Shown here piece after piece: positions 13,901 through 21,785 of a stretch of DNA of 25,599 bases. Under the pieces are notes generated by a model that made no database searches, was not told the DNA's origin, and saw only the letters and a program-made list of their open reading frames with translations. This stretch comes from CAZGMJ01 sp964526785 (lineage in GTDB: Bacteria; Planctomycetota; Phycisphaerae; Sedimentisphaerales; Anaerobacaceae). The translations under genes and the position numbers were made by a program. The stretch covers positions 1 through 25,599 of the forward strand of contig CAZGMJ010000074.1 of NCBI GenBank assembly GCA_964526785.1, in the 5' to 3' direction. How positions within the stretch are numbered: the stretch's first letter is position 1; the number at the start of each line of letters is the position of its first letter.

Positions 13901-16003
13901 CTACTTCTTCTCTAATGTAATTCGTGCGTCCACCGCAATCGGCGTCGTGCCTTCCGGGCCGACCACGTACGGATTGATATCCATCTCCTTGATTTGTGGA
14001 AACTCCGTCACCAACTGCGAAAGCCGCTGCAGTCCTTCCGCGATCTTCTCGATGTCCACGCCCTCCTGACCGCGAACGCCCTTGAGCATCTGATACGTCC
14101 GCGTATTCACAAGCATCTGCCTTGCCTCGTCTCCGGTCAGCGGCGCCAGATAGAACGACACGTCTTTCAGCACCTCCACCATCACACCGCCCATGCCGAA
14201 CATCATCAGCGGCCCGAAGTGCGGGTCCCGCGTCATCCCCAGAATAACCTCGCGCCCCTTCCGGCACATCTCCTGAACCAGCACGCCCAGAATATTGGCC
14301 TCCGGCATCTTCTTCGGAATGCGATACATCATCAGATCGAATGCATCGATGACTTCCTGCCGGCTGTTAATTCCGATCTTCACTCCCCCGACGTCCGACT
14401 TGTGCAGAATATCGGGCGACCATATCTTCAGCACGACCGGATAACCCAGTTGATCGGCGATGTTCGCCGCCTGTCCGCCCGTCGTGGCGATCGATCCCCG
14501 CGGCGTCACAAAACCGTAAGCCTCGAAAATCTCCTTCGCATCCGCCTCGCCCACCTCGAACCGGTCCTGCCGCAGATGCCTTTCGACAATCGTCTCAACC
14601 TTTCGCCGGTTCACCGGAAAGAGCTTGACGACGCGCTTGGGCCGGCTGCGCCACCGCACGTGATCCGCCATAACACGTATCGTCTCAACCGCGCTTTCCG
14701 GCGAATCGAACTGCGGTATCCTGTTGTGCAGCAAAGTCTCCAGACCCTCTCGCACTTTCTCCGCCCCGAGGAAGCAGGCCAGAATCGGCTTGCCCGATTC
14801 CTTCTGCGAAGTCGCAACAATTGCCTCGGCCGTTGCTCCAGCCTCCGTCATAGCCTGAGGCGTCAGAAGCACCAGCACGATATCCACCCCCGGATCGCCG
14901 ATTACCACGTCCAGCGCGAACTTGTATCGATCCGCCAGAGCGTCACCCAGAATATCCACGGGGTTGTGAATGTTCGCCGCCGCAGGCAGTTGGGACGCGA
15001 GTTTCTCCACCGTCTCGTCCGACAACTTCGCGAACTCCAGACCTTCCCGCTCGATAGCGTCGGTGGCCATAATTCCCGGCCCGCCGGCGTTGGTAATAAC
15101 CGCAACGCGCGATCCGGCGGGCAGAGGCTGATTTGCAAACGCCTGGGCGTAATCGAATTGCTGCTTGATCGAGTCGCAACGAATAATCCCCGCCCGCTCG
15201 AACATCGCCTCGTATGCCACCTCGCTGCCGGCAAGACTCCCCGTATGCGACGAGGCCGCCCTGGCCCCGGCCGCTGTGCCGCCCGATTTCATCAGCAGAA
15301 TCGGCTTGTCGTGCGATATCTGTTCGGCCCGGTTCACAAAGGCGTTGCCATCCCCAATGCTCTCCAGATATCCCGCAATTACCTTTGTCGCCTTGTCCTC
15401 CGCAAGCGCCTCCACCAAATCCAACTCATCCACGTCCGCCTTGTTGCCGATGCTGAACAGACTGCTGAATCCTATCTCGTTGGCCGTCGCCATATCCAGA
15501 ATCGCGGCCAGCAGCGCCCCCGATTGCGACAGATAACCTATGGCCCCGGCCGCGGGCAGCGCACCGCCGAAACACGCGTTGAGCTTGTTGGCCGGTGCGA
15601 TCACGCCAAGGCAGTTCGGCCCGATCACGCGGATTCGCCCGCGCCGGGCAATCTGAACGATCTTGTCCTCCAGAGATTTGCCTTCCGGCCCCACCTCCTT
15701 GAACCCGGCCGTAATGATGATAACCGACTTGACACCGATCCGTGCGCACTCTTCCATAATGCCCGGCACGAATTTCGCCGGAATGATGATCACCACCAGA
15801 TCCGGTACCTCGCCGATGGATGTGAGGTCGGGGTGGCACTTGAGCCCTTCGATCTCATCCGCTTTTGGATTAACCGGAAAAATCTTACCCTCATAACCCG
15901 CATCAAGCATATTCGCCAGAATCTCATATCCAACCTTGCTCTTCTGACGGGATGCTCCGACGATGGCTACCGACTTCGGATTGAAAAAACTCTCAAGACT
16001 CAT
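13901..16003 (-). CDS. Acetate/acyl-CoA ligase, ADP(NDP)-forming, fused alpha-beta
   Basis: NDP-forming acyl-CoA synthetases make ATP from acetyl-CoA, ADP and phosphate, or run in reverse. The 700-residue chain has the alpha part first: a CoA-binding Rossmann domain (SVAIVGASRQ near residue 11), the ligase segments IGPNCLGV and GYLSQSGALLA, and the phospho-His loop SSHTGSLAGS with H253 intact. An ATP-grasp beta part follows (about 470-700; PVVLKIWSPDILHKSDVGGV and the later DINPYVV). Pat-type acetyltransferases of enterics share this backbone but have a GNAT tail and lack the catalytic His. Here the His is present and the chain ends without a GNAT, so an active ligase is likely. It is the first gene of the operon with the CoA-transferase/GNAT fusion and acuC. 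Confidence 0.9.
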   Translation of the reverse strand: MSLESFFNPKSVAIVGASRQKSKVGYEILANMLDAGYEGKIFPVNPKADEIEGLKCHPDLTSIGEVPDLVVIIIPAKFVPGIMEECARIGVKSVIIITAGFKEVGPEGKSLEDKIVQIARRGRIRVIGPNCLGVIAPANKLNACFGGALPAAGAIGYLSQSGALLAAILDMATANEIGFSSLFSIGNKADVDELDLVEALAEDKATKVIAGYLESIGDGNAFVNRAEQISHDKPILLMKSGGTAAGARAASSHTGSLAGSEVAYEAMFERAGIIRCDSIKQQFDYAQAFANQPLPAGSRVAVITNAGGPGIMATDAIEREGLEFAKLSDETVEKLASQLPAAANIHNPVDILGDALADRYKFALDVVIGDPGVDIVLVLLTPQAMTEAGATAEAIVATSQKESGKPILACFLGAEKVREGLETLLHNRIPQFDSPESAVETIRVMADHVRWRSRPKRVVKLFPVNRRKVETIVERHLRQDRFEVGEADAKEIFEAYGFVTPRGSIATTGGQAANIADQLGYPVVLKIWSPDILHKSDVGGVKIGINSRQEVIDAFDLMMYRIPKKMPEANILGVLVQEMCRKGREVILGMTRDPHFGPLMMFGMGGVMVEVLKDVSFYLAPLTGDEARQMLVNTRTYQMLKGVRGQEGVDIEKIAEGLQRLSQLVTEFPQIKEMDINPYVVGPEGTTPIAVDARITLEKK

Positions 16004-16272
16004 GGCCTAAACAGCCCCCTAAGTGAATACTAATCGCATCAAAAAACAAGGATTGAAAAGTGTACTACATCCGCCGCCAAATAGCAAAAGGTTTTCGACA
16101 TTTCGCGACAGTTTTCTACGCCGAGCCTCGCCGGCCTGCCGGCGACAACCACCGCACGCCGGCCCGGCACATCGCACCGCCTCCTTCTCAATACCGCGCG
16201 CACATGTTGTGACCGCCGCGCGCAAAACACGCAATGCAGCAGCGCATATGTTCAGACCCCGAACAGGACAAT
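16004..16272. other. Spacer upstream of the acyl-CoA synthetase operon
   Basis: No gene is visible. The part next to the operon is AT-rich and holds the promoter candidate at 16059-16087. Further on, CGCCGGC-CT-GCCGGCG (about 16129-16144) is a perfect 7-bp inverted repeat with a CT centre that matches the core of the REP-like palindrome at 645-673. The rest, up to the stop of the CDF gene, shows nothing I can name; open frames there are short and unsupported. Confidence 0.5.
16059..16087 (-). promoter_or_regulatory. Putative promoter for the acyl-CoA synthetase operon
   Basis: On the minus strand TTGCTA (16082-16087), 17 bases, TACACT (16059-16064). The start point would be near 16052, about 48 bases before the ATG at 16003. 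The same TACACT -10 occurs before the channel operon. Match is moderate. Confidence 0.35.
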
Positions 16273-17169
16273 CTACACGCGCAATTCGGGCAGGTCGGGC
16301 TCCACATGCACCATAACGTTAATGGGTCTTCGCACCCCCTGCTGAATCGAATGCTCCAGTCTCTCAGCGATCTCGTGCGCCTCGCAGATGTTCAACTCGG
16401 GATCGACAAGAATATGCACGTCCATGAACACCTCCCGCCCCACCGTCCGGCTCCGCAGCTTGTGCCAGTGCCGGATCGAAGACTCCGAGTTGATAATGCC
16501 CTTGATACCGTCGATCAGCTTCTGGTCGACCGCGGCCTCCGTCAACTCCCCCAGACAGTTGGCCAGGATATGCCCGCCGACGACCACCACCATCAGGCCC
16601 ACGACGATACCCGCGACCTGGTCCCCATAGACGAAGGTGAATCGCTGGGCCGCGACACCGGCCACGACAGCGATTGAACTCAGCGCATCGCTGCGATGAT
16701 GCCAGGCATTGGCATACAGCGCTGTGCTGTGCGAACGCACCGCAGCCGCCTTTGTGATGCGATACAGGACTTCCTTGCATGCAACCGATATTATTGCAAT
16801 CGCAATCACCGCGTTGCCCGGCTTGGTGACATTGCCCCGGGCAATATCCAGTCCCGCGTAGTAAACCATACCTCCGCCGACAAGAATGAGAATCGCTGCA
16901 ACCCCAATCGCGGAAAACGTCTCAATCCTTCCGTGCCCGTACGGGTGGTCGTGATCGGGCTTCTTCGAACCGAGATAATGCCCGAGCAGAATCGCACCGT
17001 CCGTGCTCATATCGGAAAGCGAGTGTATGCCGTCCGCAACCAGCGAAACCGAACCGCCGGCCAATCCGGCGACAATCTTCACCACAAAAAGAAGCACGTT
17101 GCCCGCGACGCTGAGATACGTCGTGAACCGTATCTCTCTGCCCGCTGCTTTGTGCTTGTCCTCGTTCAT
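16273..17169 (-). CDS. Cation diffusion facilitator (CDF) metal transporter
   Basis: This 298-residue protein exports divalent metal ions, probably Zn, Fe or Mn, by proton exchange at the inner membrane. It has the usual six hydrophobic segments between about residues 17 and 205 and then a cytoplasmic domain. The transport site is visible as two HxxxD signatures, H49-D53 in ADGIHSLSD and H157-D161 in WHHRSDALSS. The His-rich loop KKPDHDHPYGHGRIE (69-83) precedes the third helix, as in FieF/YiiP relatives. The C-terminal domain keeps VDVHILVDP-like spacing (MDVHILVDP, 249-257) and HEIAERLE. Its ATG overlaps the stop of the phosphohexomutase by four bases (ATGA, 17166-17169). The link is probably operonic convenience; some phosphohexomutases need divalent metal, but a functional tie is speculative. 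Confidence 0.9.
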   Translation of the reverse strand: MNEDKHKAAGREIRFTTYLSVAGNVLLFVVKIVAGLAGGSVSLVADGIHSLSDMSTDGAILLGHYLGSKKPDHDHPYGHGRIETFSAIGVAAILILVGGGMVYYAGLDIARGNVTKPGNAVIAIAIISVACKEVLYRITKAAAVRSHSTALYANAWHHRSDALSSIAVVAGVAAQRFTFVYGDQVAGIVVGLMVVVVGGHILANCLGELTEAAVDQKLIDGIKGIINSESSIRHWHKLRSRTVGREVFMDVHILVDPELNICEAHEIAERLEHSIQQGVRRPINVMVHVEPDLPELRV

Positions 17170-18551
17170 TGCCCCCGACCCAGGACCCGTTCCTTGATCT
17201 GCTCAACCTTATCGAGATATGCCTCGGCCGTCTGCCTGTCATCGGCCTCGACAATACATCGCATCACCGGTTCGGTGTTGCTGGCCCGCAGATGCAGCCA
17301 GCCGTCCTCGAAATCCAGACGACATCCGTCGCTCGTATTGACGTGGGCATCGGCAAAGGCTGCTCGAACCAGATTGACGATCTCCTTCGTCTGCTCGGAG
17401 GTTGCCGCAAACTTCTCTTTCTGCATGTAGTAGCCGCCGATTCCGGCTGCGATCTGGCTGACGCTCCCGCCCGTCTCAGCGAGAAGCTGCAGTACCAGAG
17501 CCGCACCGACCAGACTGTCCCGAATCGGTCCCACCCGCAGATCGATCACGCCCCCGTTGCCCTCGCCCCCGATGACGCACGCGTTCTCGATCATTGCTCC
17601 GGCCACGTGCGCTTCGCCAACGGGCGTACGAATGACCTGTCCCCCGGCCTGCGATGCGATATCGTCGATCATTCGCGACGTCGAGAGATTGGCCGCGGCT
17701 TTGCCGGACTGCTTGCTGAAGATCAGTCTGGCTGCAAATGCGAGCGTGTACTCCTCTCCGATGTAATTGCCCTTCTCATCCACGATCGCCAGGCGATCCG
17801 CATCCGGATCCTGCGCCAGGCCCAGATGGGCTCCGTTTTGCGTCACCAAATCACACAGAGCGGTAAGATTCTCCGCGATCGGCTCGGGCGTATGGGCGAA
17901 CCGGCCGTTCGGCTCATCATTGACCGCCACAACCTCGCACCCGAGTTGCTCCAGCAGTTTCCTGGTAATCGGCCCTCCCGCACCGTTAACGCTGTCCAGG
18001 ACAACGCGAAACGCATTCGCCTTTATCCGCTGGGATTCGACGATGCCGAGCACGCGCTGAATGTGAATATCGTGCGCCTCCGGGCTGCTGCATACGCGCC
18101 CGCACTCGAGGGATTCGACCGTCTCGAAATCCTTGTCGAAGAATCGCTGTCGAATGGCCTTCGCACAATCCGGCGGAGGCGCGATTCCGTTGTCGAGAAG
18201 TAATTTGATGCCGTTGTATGGCGTCGGGTTGTGCGAAGCTGTCACCACAACGCCTCCCACACAGCCAAGATGCCGCAGCATGACGCCCACAGTGGGCGTG
18301 GGAACCAATCCCACGTCCACAACGTCGATACCCGCCGAGCACAATCCCGCCGCAACACCGGCCTGGATCATCTCGCCGCTGGGCCGCGAATCCCTACCGA
18401 TACATACCGTCAGCCGACCGGCCGAACCCTTTGCTCGAGATCGCAGGAAACTGCCGAACGCGCAGCCGTATTCAGCCGCCGTCGTCGCAGTCAGATTCTC
18501 GCCGACGATTCCCCGCAAACCGCTGATACTGACGATCAGTTCTTCCGACAC
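17166..18551 (-). CDS. Phosphohexomutase, GlmM-like (archaeal-type signature)
   Basis: Alpha-D-phosphohexomutases isomerise sugar 1- and 6-phosphates; GlmM supplies glucosamine-1-phosphate for UDP-GlcNAc. The 461-residue chain has all four active-site elements: the phosphoserine loop VVTASHNPTPYNGIK (S106), the Mg site DPDADR (248-253), the sugar-binding loop GEGNGG (329-334) and the phosphate loop RASNTEP (422-428). Bacterial GlmM usually reads GE.SGH in the sugar loop; GEGNGG is closer to archaeal phosphohexomutases, as far as I recall, so the substrate may be glucosamine-, glucose- or mannose-phosphate. Start at 18551 fits the family N-terminus (ISGLRGIVG at 9-17). It lies downstream of serA with a 174-base spacer holding overlapping dyads, and is translationally coupled to the CDF gene. 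Confidence 0.85.
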   Translation of the reverse strand: MSEELIVSISGLRGIVGENLTATTAAEYGCAFGSFLRSRAKGSAGRLTVCIGRDSRPSGEMIQAGVAAGLCSAGIDVVDVGLVPTPTVGVMLRHLGCVGGVVVTASHNPTPYNGIKLLLDNGIAPPPDCAKAIRQRFFDKDFETVESLECGRVCSSPEAHDIHIQRVLGIVESQRIKANAFRVVLDSVNGAGGPITRKLLEQLGCEVVAVNDEPNGRFAHTPEPIAENLTALCDLVTQNGAHLGLAQDPDADRLAIVDEKGNYIGEEYTLAFAARLIFSKQSGKAAANLSTSRMIDDIASQAGGQVIRTPVGEAHVAGAMIENACVIGGEGNGGVIDLRVGPIRDSLVGAALVLQLLAETGGSVSQIAAGIGGYYMQKEKFAATSEQTKEIVNLVRAAFADAHVNTSDGCRLDFEDGWLHLRASNTEPVMRCIVEADDRQTAEAYLDKVEQIKERVLGRGQ

Positions 18552-18624
18552 AAACGCACCTCCAGATATCTCCCAATTCGATGGGCAGGCGTACCTCTTG
18601 CAGTGTTACAATACCATCAGCGCC

Positions 18625-18642
18625 GTACAGTGTACCTTACAC
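18625..18642. promoter_or_regulatory. Two overlapping operator-like dyads upstream of the phosphohexomutase
   Basis: GTACA-G-TGTAC (18625-18635) and GTGTA-CCT-TACAC (18630-18642) are perfect palindromes that share bases 18630-18635. They lie about 75-90 bases upstream of the phosphohexomutase start, in the spacer after serA. A CAGTGTTACA segment at 18601-18610 repeats part of the motif. Binding factor unknown. Confidence 0.3.
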
Positions 18643-18725
18643 GTTGCCCAGGCTGCCTGGCGACTGCGCACCGGACAATCGTATCCGCTGCCACTCAGCC
18701 AGGCCAGCGCCCAACCTGCACCGAA

Positions 18726-20315
18726 TCAGTCGAGCGAGCAAACGTACAGTTCGTTCACGAACTCGAGTTTACGCAGCGCATCGGTCGCCTCCTCGCTGGG
18801 TTCCTTGTCCAGACTGACCGCAAGCGACGCCTTCTGCTCCTCGGGCTTCTGACCGACACCCATCGTGCAGATATTGATGCCATGCTTGCCGCAGACGCTG
18901 CCGACCGAACCGATAACGCCCGGCTTGTCGTCGTTGAAGATAATCAGCACCGCCCCCTGCGGCGTCATCTCAACGTTGAAGCCGTCGATCTCGATGATGC
19001 GCAGCAGCGTCTCGCCGAACACCGAGCCGCGAACGGCCCGCGTAACCTTGTCCGTCACTACCTTGGCGCTGAAGCTCGAGGCTACATCCTTCGCATCGGT
19101 GTTCTTCGTTTCGTCGATGCTGATCCCCCGTTCCTTCGCCATCACCGAGACATTGACCATGTTCAAAGGCAGTTCAAAATGCTTCTGCAGCAGTCCGATC
19201 GCAAAATTCAGCGACACCGACTGCACCGGCATTTCCGCAATGGACCCGCGATACTGAATCTCCACGCTCTTCAACTGCCCCGGAGCAATCGTGCTTAACA
19301 CCGCGCCGATGCGCCTGGCGAGTTTCTCGTATTGCGTGACGATAAACGGCACGGCGCCCGCGGTCGAAGGGGCGTTCAGCGCGTTCTTGACCGGCCCGCC
19401 CTTGACGGCGTCCACCAGGATCTGTGCCGCCTCGACCGCCACCTCGATCTGTGCCTCTTCCGTGCTGGCGCCCAGGTGCGGCGTCACAACGCAATTGTCG
19501 AACTCCGTGAACCGCGTGTTCTCAGGCGGCTCGGTGGGAAAGACATCCAGCGCCACACCGGCAACCTTGCCTTCCTTCAATGCATCGTACGCCGCGTCCT
19601 CGTTGATGATGCCGCCGCGAGCGCAGTTCACCAGCCGCACCGTCGGCTTCATCATCTCGATTTGCTCGGTGTCGATCATATTGACCGTCTGCTCGTTCCG
19701 CGGCACGTGCACGCTGATGTAATCCGCCTCCTTGAATATCCGCTCGACGTCCGTTGTCACCTCGATCCCCATCTTGTCCGCGTCCGTCGGCGCCGCAAAC
19801 GGGTCGTAGCCGAGAACCTGCATATTGAATCCCCTCGCCATCTCCGCAACCGCCAGGCCAATGCGACCCAGACCGATCAGACCGAGCACCTTATTGTTCA
19901 ACTGGTTCCCCATGTATTTCTTGCGGTCCCACGCCCCGCCCTTGAGACTGTTGCAAGCGGGCACCACGTTGCGGCTCATCGCCAGCACGAGCGCCATCGT
20001 ATGTTCGGCCGCACTAAGCGTGTTGCCGCCCGGCGTATTCATCACGATCACGCCCCGCTTCGTAGCCTCCGGGATGTCTATATTGTCCACCCCCACGCCG
20101 GCGCGCGCGATGCCTTTGAGCTTCCCCGGTTTGGCCAGGACATCCGCCGTCACCTTCGTGCCGCTGCGAATGATAAGCCCGTCGTGATCGCCGATGATCT
20201 CCGCCAGTTCCTCAGCGCTGATGCCCGTTTTCACGACGGCTTCCACGCCGTCCATCCCGTTCAGCAGGTCGATACCTTCCTGCGCCAGCTTGTCTGTGAT
20301 CAGTATCTTGATCAT
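18726..20315 (-). CDS. serA: D-3-phosphoglycerate dehydrogenase
   Basis: SerA oxidises 3-phosphoglycerate to phosphohydroxypyruvate with NAD, the first step of serine synthesis; serine in turn feeds one-carbon units to tetrahydrofolate. The 529-residue length is that of the long form with an extra substrate-binding (ASB) domain and a C-terminal ACT domain. Visible: the NAD motif GLIGLGRIG (145-153), the catalytic triad R233 (NCARGG), E262 (FPTEPP) and H280 (TPHLGAST), the ASB region about 315-450 and the ACT domain about 455-529 (LIIFNDDKPGVIG). The ATG at 20315 has GGAG eight bases upstream; a TTG further out is not needed. It lies 33 bases after the DUF2752 gene, probably on the same transcript. 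The ACT domain implies feedback control, likely by serine. Confidence 0.95.
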   Translation of the reverse strand: MIKILITDKLAQEGIDLLNGMDGVEAVVKTGISAEELAEIIGDHDGLIIRSGTKVTADVLAKPGKLKGIARAGVGVDNIDIPEATKRGVIVMNTPGGNTLSAAEHTMALVLAMSRNVVPACNSLKGGAWDRKKYMGNQLNNKVLGLIGLGRIGLAVAEMARGFNMQVLGYDPFAAPTDADKMGIEVTTDVERIFKEADYISVHVPRNEQTVNMIDTEQIEMMKPTVRLVNCARGGIINEDAAYDALKEGKVAGVALDVFPTEPPENTRFTEFDNCVVTPHLGASTEEAQIEVAVEAAQILVDAVKGGPVKNALNAPSTAGAVPFIVTQYEKLARRIGAVLSTIAPGQLKSVEIQYRGSIAEMPVQSVSLNFAIGLLQKHFELPLNMVNVSVMAKERGISIDETKNTDAKDVASSFSAKVVTDKVTRAVRGSVFGETLLRIIEIDGFNVEMTPQGAVLIIFNDDKPGVIGSVGSVCGKHGINICTMGVGQKPEEQKASLAVSLDKEPSEEATDALRKLEFVNELYVCSLD

Positions 20316-20348
20316 TCTCACACTCCACAAAACCGTTATGATGCAATC

Positions 20349-20822
20349 CTAAACCTGGTTACGTGCCGCGAGTGCCCGAGCGAGAGTAACCGCCCAGCCC
20401 CCGGCAAGAACAACCAGCACCGCAAGAACCACATAGCCCTTGTGTACTCGTCGCCAGAACTGAAAAATGAAGCGCCAGTATATGCCAAGGCATGCGGTCA
20501 GCAAAGCGAAAAATCCGGCCGCCGCCAAAACCGTATACATCAGGCCGGCCGCGGGCTGTACGTAGTACGCCTCCGCGATGCGACCCTGCGCGAACGCCAT
20601 CCCCGACGTCGTAAACCCGCACGTCAGGCACGGCAACTCGAACCGCTGCTGAAATCCGCACGGCGGCAGCACGCGATTCGGGTCGATTCGGCCGCTGCCG
20701 AACAGCCAAAGCACCCCGAATGATAGTGCAACAACCGCGAAGACCACCGCACCGATGATTCGCTGGTGTGCGGTCGCTCGGCTAATCCATTTTCGCTGAC
20801 ATCGTTGTTGGCTAATCGGCAT
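20349..20822 (-). CDS. DUF2752 small membrane protein
   Basis: The 157-residue protein has three hydrophobic helices (about 21-41, 93-114 and 129-150) and the DUF2752 signature PCLTCGFTTSG (64-74) in the segment after the first helix, with a paired Cys motif and a following G.I.EA stretch. DUF2752 proteins are common in Planctomycetota and Bacteroidota and have no established function. The ATG at 20822 is chosen because a very good promoter ends only nine bases before it, so an upstream start would lie outside the transcript. Only a weak GGA precedes the ATG, in line with a leaderless mRNA. The gene is followed after 26 bases or so by serA on the same strand. I do not know its job. Confidence 0.7.
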   Translation of the reverse strand: MPISQQRCQRKWISRATAHQRIIGAVVFAVVALSFGVLWLFGSGRIDPNRVLPPCGFQQRFELPCLTCGFTTSGMAFAQGRIAEAYYVQPAAGLMYTVLAAAGFFALLTACLGIYWRFIFQFWRRVHKGYVVLAVLVVLAGGWAVTLARALAARNQV

Positions 20823-20831
20823 GGTTCCGCT

Positions 20832-20860
20832 ACAATAGGCTCGCCGGCCCGCCCTGTCAA
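20832..20860 (-). promoter_or_regulatory. Strong sigma70 promoter giving a leaderless transcript
   Basis: On the minus strand a perfect TTGACA (20855-20860), exactly 17 bases, and TATTGT (20832-20837). Only nine bases separate the -10 box from the ATG at 20822, so the start site would fall within about three bases of the initiation codon. Confidence 0.6.
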
Positions 20861-20936
20861 GCCGTCCGCAAGGACTCCGCACGGCCGTAAGCCGGATCAC
20901 GAACAACGATTACGCAACCAGTATGTGAGAGCAAAT

Positions 20937-21755
20937 ATGGAATTAGGATACGGTGAACTCCGGCAACTGCTCGAGACCGCTATCGTGGCCGCACGGATGG
21001 CCGGCCAGCGGGCCATCGAGGAAATGAGCTACCTGAAGGTCTCGCTCAAGCACGACGACGAACTGGTGACGCAGGCCGACGGGCGGTGTCAGCAGATCAT
21101 CATCGACCGGGTCAAGGAGACGTATCCGGATCACGGATTCGTCGGCGAGGAGGGCGAAGAGGGCCGGATCTTCAAGGAGCCGCCCCGGCGGGGTGACTTC
21201 TGGTGGATCATCGATCCGATCGACGGAACGAACAATTTCGCCCATCACATGCCGTTTTTCACCGTTTCCATCGCGGTTATGCACGAGGGCCATCCGGTTG
21301 TCGGCGTTATCTTCGAGCCGGCCACGGACTCCATGTTCACGGGCATCAAAGACAACCAGGCGCATCTCAACGACCGGCGGATCGAGGCCGGCGATGAGGA
21401 ACTCAGCCAGTTCGCCAGCATCGGTCTGGACAGCCATTTCGCCTGCGACAACGGCGTTCCCCGCTGGGCGGCGGACCTGATCGAGCGCACGCGGTTCCGC
21501 AACCTCGGCACCACCGCCCTTCAGATGGCCTATGTCGCCCAGGGCGGGCTTGTCGGCACGATCGTCAACACGCCCAAGCTCTGGGACGTGGCGGGCGGCG
21601 CGGCGATCGGGCAGGCGGCCGGGGCGCTGTTCACCGACTGGCAGGGCAACCCGGTCTGGCCCATGGACCCGGCCGCGTACGAAGGCGGCAAGGTGCCGTG
21701 CGTGCTGGCCAATCCCAAGGTGCACGGCGAGCTGATCGCCATGCTCAATGCCTGA
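20937..21755 (+). CDS. Inositol-monophosphatase family phosphatase
   Basis: This 272-residue Mg-dependent phosphatase belongs to the IMPase/SuhB/HisN/CysQ superfamily. The metal and catalytic motifs are complete: GEEGEEG (70-76), DPIDGTNNF (93-101) and WDVAGG (216-221). Relatives hydrolyse inositol phosphates, histidinol phosphate or 3'-phosphoadenosine 5'-phosphate; the sequence alone does not decide which. The gene diverges from the DUF2752/serA unit with a 114-base spacer and converges on the HD lipoprotein gene. The ATG at 20937 gives the usual family N-terminus (ELRQLLETAIVAARMAGQ); the ribosome-binding site is weak (GAGAG). An in-frame extension to 20766 would overlap the divergent gene and is not supported. 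Confidence 0.85.
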   Translation: MELGYGELRQLLETAIVAARMAGQRAIEEMSYLKVSLKHDDELVTQADGRCQQIIIDRVKETYPDHGFVGEEGEEGRIFKEPPRRGDFWWIIDPIDGTNNFAHHMPFFTVSIAVMHEGHPVVGVIFEPATDSMFTGIKDNQAHLNDRRIEAGDEELSQFASIGLDSHFACDNGVPRWAADLIERTRFRNLGTTALQMAYVAQGGLVGTIVNTPKLWDVAGGAAIGQAAGALFTDWQGNPVWPMDPAAYEGGKVPCVLANPKVHGELIAMLNA

Positions 21756-21756
21756 G

Positions 21757-21777
21757 CCGCCGCGGCGCGGTCGGCGG
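21757..21777. terminator. GC-rich hairpin between convergent genes
   Basis: CCGCCG (21757-21762) pairs with CGGCGG (21772-21777) around a nine-base loop in the 30-base gap between the phosphatase and the HD lipoprotein genes. There is no T run, so termination in either direction is only a suggestion. Confidence 0.3.
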
Positions 21778-21785
21778 GCGTGCGG

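Noticed and set aside
13901..16003. Pat-type protein acetyltransferase
   Set aside because: The backbone resembles Pat, but the chain ends after the ATP-grasp part with no GNAT domain, and the catalytic His loop is intact, so an active NDP-forming ligase is the better call.
13994..16033. A 679-codon plus-strand open frame
   Set aside because: It is the antisense shadow of the acyl-CoA synthetase gene, whose motifs are complete. The translated sequence is His/Arg/Leu-rich with no domain.
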